From: Rhodocyclales bacterium
GTDB lineage: Bacteria; Pseudomonadota; Gammaproteobacteria; Burkholderiales; Rhodocyclaceae
Length of the DNA stretch: 5,494 nt
Assembly: GCA_021413665.1 (NCBI GenBank)
Contig: JAIOPW010000472.1
Location: 1 to 5,494, forward strand
Reading direction: 5' to 3'
The notes beneath the pieces are model-generated. The model had not been told where the DNA came from, ran no database searches, and saw only the letters and a list, made by a program, of their open reading frames with translations. Positions 1 through 5,031 of this stretch are shown in pieces (position 1 is the first letter of the stretch; each line of letters starts with the position of its first letter). The position numbers and the translations under genes were made by a program.

Positions 1-1001
1 TTCTTGATCGGGATCAGCGCGCTCATGCCGCCCATCGCCGGGGCGCCGCGCTTGTGGCAGGCCTTGACCAGCGCCAGCGCGTAGCTGCGCATGAAGGGCA
101 CTTCCATGGTGATGGCGCCACGATTGGCGAGGCAGAAATCCTTGTTGCGCTTGAACTTCTTGATGCAGGAAAAGATGTAGTCCCAGCGCCCGGCGTTGAG
201 GCCGGCACTGTGCTCGCGCAGTTCATAAAGGATTTCTTCGAGTTCGAAGGTGGCGAGGATGGTTTCGATCAGCACCGTGGCCTTGATCGTGCCCTGCGGC
301 AGGCCGATCTCGTTTTGCGCCATGACGAAGATGTCGTTCCACTGGCGGGCTTCGAGGTGGCTTTCCATCTTCGGCAGGTAGAAGTAGGGGCCGGCGCCGC
401 GGGCAAGCTGTTCCTTGGCGTTGTGGAAAAGGAACAGGGCGAAATCGAAAATGCCGCCGGAAACCCGCTGGCCGTCGATCAGCACGTGTTTTTCGTCCAG
501 ATGCCAGCCGCGGGGCCGTACTTGCAGCGTGGCGACCTTGTCGTTGAGCTTGTATTCCTTGCCGGCTTCATTCTTGAAGCTCAGTTCGCGGCGGATCGCC
601 TTGTAGATATTGATCTGGCCCTGGATCAGGTTATCCCATTTAGGGCTGTTGGAATCCTCGAAGTCGGTCATGTAGCTGTCGGCCCCGGAGTTGTAGGCGT
701 TGATGACCATCTTGGCCTCGACCGGGCCGGTGATCTCGGTGTGGCGGCGTTCCAGGGCCTTGGGCAAGGGCGCAATCTTCCAGTCGCCTTCGCGGATGTG
801 CCTGGTTTCGGGCAGAAAATCGGGCATTTCCCCGGCGTCGATGCGGGCTTGGCGGACGACGCGGGCCTTGAGCAGATCCTGACGGCGTGGCTCGAAGGCG
901 CGATGCAGCTTGGCGACCAGCGCCATGGCTTCGGGCGTGAGGATCGTGGCATATTCGGCGGAAACTGGGGCGTTGATCTGGACGCCGGCGGGCAGGGCCA
1001 T
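1..1001 (-). CDS. aceB: Malate synthase A, N-terminal part (3' end outside window)
   Basis: Malate synthase condenses glyoxylate with acetyl-CoA to give malate and CoA, the second step of the glyoxylate bypass, in the cytoplasm. The window shows 333 residues of a protein usually about 530 long; the C-terminal third, which carries the catalytic Asp base in this family, lies beyond position 1. Visible landmarks: VRPRGWH at residues 161-167 (active-site Arg region), VLIETI at 243-248 with E246, and the family signature REHSAGLNAGRWDYIF at 262-277 with D274. E246 and D274 are 28 residues apart, as are the Mg2+ ligands of malate synthase G, so I assign them that role. The start ATG at 1001 is preceded by AAGGAG (1013-1008) with a 6-nt gap and gives the expected N-terminus. 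It is divergent from the lysR gene, which probably controls it. No frameshift is seen in the visible part. Type A rather than G is inferred from the sequence and its short N-terminal region. Confidence 0.96.
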   Translation of the reverse strand, partial: MALPAGVQINAPVSAEYATILTPEAMALVAKLHRAFEPRRQDLLKARVVRQARIDAGEMPDFLPETRHIREGDWKIAPLPKALERRHTEITGPVEAKMVINAYNSGADSYMTDFEDSNSPKWDNLIQGQINIYKAIRRELSFKNEAGKEYKLNDKVATLQVRPRGWHLDEKHVLIDGQRVSGGIFDFALFLFHNAKEQLARGAGPYFYLPKMESHLEARQWNDIFVMAQNEIGLPQGTIKATVLIETILATFELEEILYELREHSAGLNAGRWDYIFSCIKKFKRNKDFCLANRGAITMEVPFMRSYALALVKACHKRGAPAMGGMSALIPIK

Positions 1002-1038
1002 TTGGAACTCCTTGGAATGGGGTTGCTGGGATGGCCAA

Positions 1039-1044
1039 ATTCTA
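1039..1044 (-). promoter_or_regulatory. Candidate -10 box of the aceB promoter
   Basis: Read on the minus strand this is TAGAAT, one mismatch from the sigma-70 -10 consensus. Transcription would start near 1032, about 30 nt before the aceB start codon. No good -35 hexamer lies 16-18 bp upstream (TTCTAT is the best), which suits a promoter that needs an activator. The bulged dyad at 1071-1102 would then be centred about 55 bp upstream of the start site, a normal place for a LysR-type activator. This is inference from motif and spacing only. Confidence 0.35.
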
Positions 1045-1070
1045 TTCTTGCCAAATAGGATATAGAAGCT

Positions 1071-1102
1071 ACTATTCGATCAAATGATTATTGATCAATA
1101 GT
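1071..1102. promoter_or_regulatory. Bulged inverted repeat, probable LysR-type operator
   Basis: The arms ACTATT-c-GATCAA (1071-1083) and TTGATCAATAGT (1091-1102) are complementary over 12 bp, apart from one unpaired C at 1077, around a 7-nt spacer. A further pair, ATTCGAT (1074-1080) and ATCGAAT (1103-1109), overlaps the outer arms. LysR-type regulators commonly bind interrupted dyads between their own gene and a divergent target, which is exactly this position. The inner dyad fits T-N13-A rather than the commonest T-N11-A form. The right arm ends 5 bp before the lysR start codon, so binding should also affect lysR expression. The dyad is seen directly; which protein binds it is inference. 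Confidence 0.6.
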
Positions 1103-1107
1103 ATCGA

Positions 1108-2013
1108 ATGGATCACTTCAAGCAGATTTCTGCCTTCGTCAATGTCGCAAGTCGCGGTAGCCTGTCCGCGGCGGCCCGTAGCGAGGGGGTTACGCCGGCC
1201 ATCATCGGGCGTCGTCTGGATGCGCTGGAAGAACGCCTGGGTGCCAAGCTCCTGTTGCGCACGACACGCCGCATTTCCTTGACTTTCGAGGGCGCGGCAT
1301 TCCTTGAAGACTGCCAGCGCATCCTGCGCGAATTGGCTGATGCGGAGGGCGCTGTGAGTCTTGGCGGCATTCGCCCCGGAGGGCACCTCAAGGTTTCGGC
1401 GCCGGCTGGCTTCGGCCGTCGACATGTGGCACCCTTGCTGATGGATTTCATGGTCGAGAATCCAGAAGTCACTGTTCGACTTGAACTTTCCGATCGGCTG
1501 GTGGATCTGGTGGAGGAAAACGTCGATTGCGCGATCCGCATCGGCGACTTGGCCGATTCCAGCCTGATCAGCATCCGTCTGGGTGAAATGCGCCGGGTGG
1601 TGGTCGCCAGCCCCGACTACCTGACGAAATTCGGCGTGCCGTCAGCGCCGACTTTCCTCGCCGAGCACAACTGCCTCTCGCTACGCCAACAACGTGGGTG
1701 GACCTTGCGTTTCGACGATGAGGTCAGGGTGGTGAAAGTGGGTGGTGGCTTCGAATGCAACGACGGTGCGGTCCTGCACGACTGGGCACTCGCCGGCAAG
1801 GGTGTGGCCTGGCGCTCGTTGTGGGAGGTTGGGGCCGACATCAAGGCCGGACGGTTGGTCACGGTGCTCGACGAATTCGCTGCGCCGCCGGTGGGTATCC
1901 ACGCCGTAGTACCGCAGCGCCGTCATCTACCTTTGCGCGTACGCTTGTTCATCGACCTGCTGAAGGCGCGCTGGCGCGATTCGGCCTACTGGGCGGCGGC
2001 GGTCGGCGTCTGA
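1108..2013 (+). CDS. LysR-family transcriptional regulator (CrgA/AaeR-like)
   Basis: A 301-residue DNA-binding regulator of normal LysR length. Residues 1-60 form the winged helix-turn-helix: MDHFKQISAF opens the domain, SLSAAARSEGVTP (18-30) and RRLDALEERLGAKLL (35-49) are the classic HTH stretch, and RTTRRISLT (51-59) the wing. A linker helix follows to about 88. Residues from about 91 to 290 are the periplasmic-binding-protein-like effector domain, with GHLKVSAPAGFGRRHVAPLL near 92-111 and DCAIRIGDLADSSL at 140-153, as in the CrgA-like subgroup. The start fits the family N-terminus, but no Shine-Dalgarno sequence precedes it. Its gene is divergent from aceB and shares a dyad-bearing region with it, so it probably regulates aceB and itself; the effector cannot be read from sequence. 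The last 28 bp overlap the 3' end of the hydrolase gene on the other strand. Family is certain, target is inferred. Confidence 0.95.
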   Translation: MDHFKQISAFVNVASRGSLSAAARSEGVTPAIIGRRLDALEERLGAKLLLRTTRRISLTFEGAAFLEDCQRILRELADAEGAVSLGGIRPGGHLKVSAPAGFGRRHVAPLLMDFMVENPEVTVRLELSDRLVDLVEENVDCAIRIGDLADSSLISIRLGEMRRVVVASPDYLTKFGVPSAPTFLAEHNCLSLRQQRGWTLRFDDEVRVVKVGGGFECNDGAVLHDWALAGKGVAWRSLWEVGADIKAGRLVTVLDEFAAPPVGIHAVVPQRRHLPLRVRLFIDLLKARWRDSAYWAAAVGV

Positions 2014-2846
2014 GCGGGATTGTTCTCGAAGGCCAGTTCCAGGAACTCGCTTAGCTGGTGGACCCAGATTTCGCGGCCAAAGACGAATCCTTCGTTGTGG
2101 CCGCCCTCGATTTCCATGAATCGCTTGGGTGCCCGGGCCACCGCAAACAGGCGTTCGCCGTGGGCAAAGGGGATGATGTCGTCCTGAAGGCTGTGAATCA
2201 CCAATACCGGTGAATTTACCTGTGAGAGTCGGTCACGGCTGTCGTAACGGATCCGGGCCAGCAGGCGGATCGGCAGCCAGGGGTAGATTTCGGCGCCGAG
2301 GTCGGGCACCGAGGTGAAGGTCGATGCCAGCACCAGCGCTGCGGGTTGCCGGGTCGCCGCGAGCTGCGTCGCCACCGCGCCACCAAGGGATTCGCCAAAG
2401 ACGACAATGTGCTTGGCCGGGTAGCCCAGTGCCTGCGTGGCATGGTGCCAGGCGGTATCGGCGTCTATGTAGCTGCCTTCCTCCGAGGCCCTGCCGCTGC
2501 TGCGGCCATAGCCGCGATAGTCGATGATCAGGCTCGCGAAGCCGAGGTCATGGAACATGCGCAGGTAGTCGAGGCGATGGCTGATGTTGCCCGCATTGCC
2601 GTGGAAGATGATGACGAGGCCGCGTGCCGGTTTGCCTCGACCGGCGGGCACATGCCAGCCGTCGAGCGTCTCGCCGTCGGGTGTGGTCAGCGCCAGGGGA
2701 TCGAAGCCCAGTCCGATGCTGGCCGGCGTGGCCTGAAACCCGCGGTCAATCGTCGGCTGGAATACCAGCGCGTCCTGCTTGAAATAGACCAGGGCCAGCA
2801 GCCCGAGGTAGACCAGCAGGCCAATCTGGATCACCGACCAGAGCAT
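1986..2846 (-). CDS. Membrane-anchored alpha/beta hydrolase (serine hydrolase, S9/S33-like)
   Basis: A 286-residue serine hydrolase of the COG1073 / BEM46-like type. Residues 3-21 are a single hydrophobic segment without a signal-peptidase site that I can see, suggesting an inner-membrane anchor. The hydrolase fold follows: HGNAGN at 82-87 (oxyanion region), DYRGYGRSSG at 109-118, the nucleophile elbow GESLGG at 151-156 with catalytic S153, HSLQDDIIP at 218-226 with probable catalytic D222, and GGHNEG at 248-253 with H250. The triad is complete, so it should be active; the substrate (ester, lipid or peptide) is unknown. I chose ATG 2846 because AAGGAG and GGGGAG lie just upstream and the membrane segment begins at once; ATG 2879 (297 residues) is possible but has a weak ribosome site. 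It follows aceA on the same strand but is separated by a terminator, so it is not clearly in the same operon. The 3' end overlaps lysR convergently. Confidence 0.9.
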   Translation of the reverse strand: MLWSVIQIGLLVYLGLLALVYFKQDALVFQPTIDRGFQATPASIGLGFDPLALTTPDGETLDGWHVPAGRGKPARGLVIIFHGNAGNISHRLDYLRMFHDLGFASLIIDYRGYGRSSGRASEEGSYIDADTAWHHATQALGYPAKHIVVFGESLGGAVATQLAATRQPAALVLASTFTSVPDLGAEIYPWLPIRLLARIRYDSRDRLSQVNSPVLVIHSLQDDIIPFAHGERLFAVARAPKRFMEIEGGHNEGFVFGREIWVHQLSEFLELAFENNPAQTPTAAAQ

Positions 2847-2850
2847 CGAT

Positions 2851-2864
2851 CTCCCCTTCTCCTT
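2851..2864 (-). promoter_or_regulatory. Ribosome binding site region deciding the hydrolase start
   Basis: On the minus strand the stretch reads AAGGAGAAGGGGAG, with GGGGAG ending 4 nt and AAGGAG ending 12 nt before ATG 2846. The upstream in-frame ATG at 2879 has nothing comparable. This supports the shorter 286-residue protein. For the longer form these purine-rich bases would be codons for KEKGR. Confidence 0.6.
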
Positions 2865-2929
2865 GCGCCCGTCGCTCATGGCAATGTCATTCTTGCATTC
2901 GCGCTTGATGTCCGACTGTAGCGCAAATG

Positions 2930-2963
2930 AAAAAGCCGCACCGGTTTCCCGGCGCGGCCTTTT
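2930..2963 (-). terminator. Rho-independent terminator of aceA
   Basis: On the minus strand GCCGCGCCGG (2958-2949) pairs with CCGGTGCGGC (2944-2935) over 10 bp with a single G-U wobble, closed by a GAAA (GNRA) tetraloop and followed by TTTTT (2934-2930). It sits 22 bp after the aceA stop codon. The plus strand also has an A-rich left flank and TTTT at 2960-2963, but the stem then has an A-C mismatch and no plus-strand gene ends here, so the minus direction is the meaningful one. It separates aceA from the hydrolase gene. Confidence 0.9.
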
Positions 2964-2985
2964 ACGACTTCGTGCGGCGCAGGGC

Positions 2986-4296
2986 TTAGTGGAACTGCTC
3001 TTCTTCGGTCGAGCCGTGCAGCGCGGTAACCGACGAAGCGCCACCCTGGATCACCGTGGTGACATCGTCGAAGTAGCCGACGCCGACTTCCTGCTGGTGC
3101 GAGACGAAGGTGTAGCCCTTGTCGCGCGCGGCGAACTCGGGTTCCTGCACCATATCCACATAGTGTTTCATGCCTTCGCCGCGGGCGTAGGCGTGGGCGA
3201 ACTGGAAGGTTTGGAACCAGTTGATGTGGATGCCGGCCAAGGTGATGAACTGGTACTTGTAGCCCATCGCCGCGAGTTCGTCCTGGAACTTGGCGATGGT
3301 CTTGTCATCGAGGTTCTTTTTCCAGTTGAAGGACGGCGAGCAGTTGTAGGACAGTAGTTTGCCAGGGGATGCGGCTTGAACGGCCTGGGCGAATTCGCGG
3401 GCGAAGCCGAGGTCCGGCTTGCCGGTCTCGCACCAGACGAGGTCGGCATAGGGTGCGTAGGCGACGCCACGGCTGATCGACTGCTCGAGGCCGTTCCTGA
3501 CGCGATAGAAACCTTCGGCTGTCCGTTCGCCCGTGATGAAGGGTTTGTCGTTGGCGTCGTGATCCGAGGTGATCAGGTTGGCAGCTTCGGCGTCGGTGCG
3601 GGCGAGGATGATGGTCGGCACGCCCATGGTATCGGCGGCGAAGCGCGCGGAAATAAGCTTTTCGACGGCTTCGTTGGTCGGCACCAGAACCTTGCCGCCC
3701 ATGTGGCCGCATTTCTTCACGGCCGCCAGCTGGTCTTCGAAGTGCACTGCAGCAGCACCCGAGGCGATCATGTTCTTCATCAGTTCGAAGGCGTTCAGCA
3801 CGCCGCCGAAGCCGGCTTCCGCATCGGCCACAATGGGCAGGAAATAGTCGATGAATTCCTTGTCGCCCGGATTGATGCCGCGCGACCACTGGATTTCGTC
3901 GGCACGCTTGAAGGTATTGTTGATGCGGCGGACCATGGTCGGCACCGAGTCGTAGGCATACAGCGACTGGTCCGGATACATGGTCTCCGAGGTATTGCCG
4001 TCGGCGGCCACCTGCCAGCCCGACAAATAGACCGCCTCGAGGCCGGCCTTGGCCTGTTGCATCGCCTGTCCGGCGGTGATGGCGCCGAAGGCATTTACGT
4101 ACCCCTTCTTCGCGCCGCCATTTACGGCGGCCCACAGCTTTTCCGCGCCGCGCTTGGCCAGCGTGTAGTCGATGGGGAAGGTACCGCGCAGGCGGACGAC
4201 GTCGTCGGCGCTGTATCCGCGCTTGACGCCTTTCCAGCGGGGGTTCTCGGCCCAATCCTTGGCTAGGGCGGCGGCTTGTGCTTTGCGATCAGTCAT
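2986..4296 (-). CDS. aceA: Isocitrate lyase
   Basis: Isocitrate lyase cleaves isocitrate to succinate and glyoxylate, the committing step of the glyoxylate bypass; it acts as a cytoplasmic Mg2+-dependent homotetramer. The protein has 436 residues, close to the 434 of the E. coli enzyme. The catalytic signature KKCGHM is at 194-199 with the active-site C196. SGWQ (92-95), VADAEAGFGG (156-165, with the expected Mg2+ ligand D158) and NCSPSFNWKK (318-327) are the other substrate-binding stretches, all intact. I chose ATG 4296, which follows AGAGGA (4308-4303) by 6 nt; a TTG two codons earlier is in frame but lies in the ribosome-site gap. It ends in a terminator of its own, and 5' it faces a 213-bp AT-rich region with paired palindromes that probably control it. 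Together with aceB it completes the bypass, although lysR and the hydrolase gene lie between them. Confidence 0.98.
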   Translation of the reverse strand: MTDRKAQAAALAKDWAENPRWKGVKRGYSADDVVRLRGTFPIDYTLAKRGAEKLWAAVNGGAKKGYVNAFGAITAGQAMQQAKAGLEAVYLSGWQVAADGNTSETMYPDQSLYAYDSVPTMVRRINNTFKRADEIQWSRGINPGDKEFIDYFLPIVADAEAGFGGVLNAFELMKNMIASGAAAVHFEDQLAAVKKCGHMGGKVLVPTNEAVEKLISARFAADTMGVPTIILARTDAEAANLITSDHDANDKPFITGERTAEGFYRVRNGLEQSISRGVAYAPYADLVWCETGKPDLGFAREFAQAVQAASPGKLLSYNCSPSFNWKKNLDDKTIAKFQDELAAMGYKYQFITLAGIHINWFQTFQFAHAYARGEGMKHYVDMVQEPEFAARDKGYTFVSHQQEVGVGYFDDVTTVIQGGASSVTALHGSTEEEQFH

Positions 4297-4324
4297 GTTC
4301 AATCCTCTGAGGGTTGTTGTCGAA

Positions 4325-4331
4325 GGGGGGG
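4325..4331. repeat. Run of seven G (C on the transcript) in the aceA leader
   Basis: Seven consecutive G on the plus strand, hence C7 in the probable aceA 5' untranslated region, about 30 nt before the start codon. It lies outside any coding frame, so length change would not break a protein. It could alter leader structure, but nothing in the sequence shows that it does. Confidence 0.5.
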
Positions 4332-4355
4332 CTCCAGGATGCGAACCGTATCGAC

Positions 4356-4384
4356 AGTATAAAGAGGATTTTGCGTTGCAGCAA
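4356..4384 (-). promoter_or_regulatory. Candidate sigma-70 promoter of aceA
   Basis: On the minus strand TTGCTG (4384-4379) is followed after 17 bp by TATACT (4361-4356). This gives a start site near 4349 and a leader of roughly 50 nt. The first GTCTTATATAAGAC palindrome ends 2 bp upstream of the -35 box and is centred near -44, where a bound protein could either contact RNA polymerase or block it. A second, weaker candidate (TATTAT/TATACT at 4410-4402) would start transcription inside that palindrome. These are motif matches only. Confidence 0.45.
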
Positions 4385-4386
4385 TA

Positions 4387-4400
4387 GTCTTATATAAGAC
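4387..4400. promoter_or_regulatory. 14-bp perfect palindrome, copy 1, aceA-proximal operator candidate
   Basis: GTCTTATATAAGAC is a perfect 14-bp palindrome lying just upstream of the candidate aceA -35 box. An identical copy occurs 110 bp away at 4497-4510. Chance repetition of a perfect 14-mer palindrome in so short an interval is very unlikely, so a homodimeric regulator site is the natural reading. I do not recognise the motif with enough certainty to name the regulator, and no regulator gene for it is in the window apart from the LysR protein, whose dyad is different. Confidence 0.7.
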
Positions 4401-4421
4401 CAGTATAATATTTTTATAATT

Positions 4422-4440
4422 ATTTAACAGCGAGTTAAAT
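4422..4440. repeat. Inverted repeat ATTTAAC-N5-GTTAAAT
   Basis: Perfect 7-bp arms around AGCGA, lying between the two 14-bp palindromes in the aceA upstream region. It could be another protein site or a structural AT-rich element. It has no T-tract that would make it a terminator. Seen directly; role unknown. Confidence 0.45.
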
Positions 4441-4460
4441 GCTGTTTTTCGCAATACGAG

Positions 4461-4485
4461 AAGCGTTTCACAAGAGTGAAAGCTT
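4461..4485. repeat. Bulged hairpin AAGC-g-TTTCAC / GTGAAAGCTT
   Basis: Ten base pairs form between AAGC-TTTCAC and GTGAAA-GCTT with a single unpaired G at 4465 and a 4-nt loop. It lies about 25 bp after the rraA stop codon. On the rraA transcript it is not followed by a U run, so it is at best a weak terminator or an mRNA 3'-end stem; it might instead be a protein site. Confidence 0.4.
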
Positions 4486-4496
4486 TGCTGATATAT

Positions 4497-4510
4497 GTCT
4501 TATATAAGAC
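4497..4510. promoter_or_regulatory. 14-bp perfect palindrome, copy 2, at the end of rraA
   Basis: This is a second exact copy of GTCTTATATAAGAC, 110 bp centre to centre from copy 1. Its last base is the final base of the rraA stop codon. With the neighbouring bases the two copies form a 17-bp perfect inverted repeat (ATAGTCTTATATAAGAC at 4384-4400 and its complement at 4497-4513). Such distant paired operators are often used for DNA looping; here that is inference. Confidence 0.65.
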
Positions 4511-4995
4511 TATGCTGGCTTCAATGCATTTTCGCTTACGATGACTCCGTCCTCGTCGGCATACAACCACTCGCCCGGAGTAAAGGTGACTCCGCCGAAA
4601 CTGACCGGAATGTCGGCGTCGCCGACATTTTTCTTGACTGTCTTCATTGGATGGGTGTCGAGCGCAAATACGCCGATATCCATCTCGCCGATGGCGCGCG
4701 AATCGCGAATGCAGCCATAGACGACGATTCCCGCCCAACCGTTCTTCACGCCCAGTGCGGCAAGCTGGTCGCCAACTAGGGCCCGGCGCAGGCTGCCGCC
4801 TCCGTCAATTACAAGGACGCGGCCCTCTCCGGATGATTCGAGTACCCTTCTGACCAGCGAGTTGTCCTCGAAAAGCTTGAGTGTTGCAATGCGGCCAAAA
4901 AATGCAGACCGGCCGCCAAAGCTGCCGAACATCGGCTCAACGACGCGTACCGTGCCTTCATGCGCGTCACAGAGGTCAGTAGTGAGCCAGTCCAT
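4510..4995 (-). CDS. RraA-family protein, likely HMG aldolase / oxaloacetate decarboxylase type
   Basis: A 161-residue protein of full family length, the same size as E. coli RraA. Conserved stretches: VEPMFGSFGGRSAFFG at 19-34, VIDGGGSLRRALVGDQLA at 62-79, YGCIRDS at 93-99, FGGVTFTPGEWLYADEDG at 133-150. E. coli RraA binds the regulatory part of RNase E and lowers its activity. Other members are metal-dependent 4-hydroxy-4-methyl-2-oxoglutarate aldolases that also decarboxylate oxaloacetate. This protein has D76, R97 and D98 in the D-X20-R-D arrangement described for the Pseudomonas putida aldolase, whereas E. coli RraA has RQ at the R-D site and lacks the activity. I therefore favour an enzyme, with RNase E control possible in addition. 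The ATG at 4995 is the first possible start, since an in-frame TGA lies three codons upstream; the ribosome site is weak. It follows clpA by 36 bp on the same strand and may be co-transcribed with it. Confidence 0.9.
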   Translation of the reverse strand: MDWLTTDLCDAHEGTVRVVEPMFGSFGGRSAFFGRIATLKLFEDNSLVRRVLESSGEGRVLVIDGGGSLRRALVGDQLAALGVKNGWAGIVVYGCIRDSRAIGEMDIGVFALDTHPMKTVKKNVGDADIPVSFGGVTFTPGEWLYADEDGVIVSENALKPA

Positions 4996-5031
4996 GATGA
5001 GTCAAAAGCCTTTGTAGGCAATGCGGGTGTT

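Noticed and set aside
54..1058. Long plus-strand open frame (334 codons) opposite aceB
   Set aside because: It is the exact antisense of malate synthase, rich in Gly/Ala/Val/Asp from GC-rich codon bias, with no family resemblance and no ribosome site; aceB on the other strand is unmistakable.
2346..2921. Plus-strand open frame of 191 codons opposite the hydrolase gene
   Set aside because: Shadow of the hydrolase coding region; low-complexity Ala/Gly/Arg-rich product with no recognisable motif.
2847..3044. N-terminal extension of the hydrolase back to 3044
   Set aside because: It would run through the aceA terminator and overlap the aceA 3' end; the extension is Arg/Lys-rich and unlike the family, while ATG 2846 has a good ribosome site.
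3376..4266. Long plus-strand open frame (296 codons) opposite aceA
   Set aside because: Antisense shadow of isocitrate lyase, whose catalytic motifs are all intact on the minus strand.
4297..4302. TTG start for isocitrate lyase two codons upstream
   Set aside because: It lies inside the gap between the AGAGGA ribosome site and ATG 4296, leaving no room for ribosome spacing.
4321..4350. tRNA T-arm-like GGTTCGCATCC on the minus strand
   Set aside because: There is no pairing T-stem, no acceptor or anticodon stem around it, and the usually invariant A of the T-loop is replaced; it is a chance resemblance in the aceA leader.
5004..5019. Possible terminator between clpA and rraA
   Set aside because: On the minus strand GCCT-ACAA-AGGC is only a 4-bp stem before TTTT, too weak to call.
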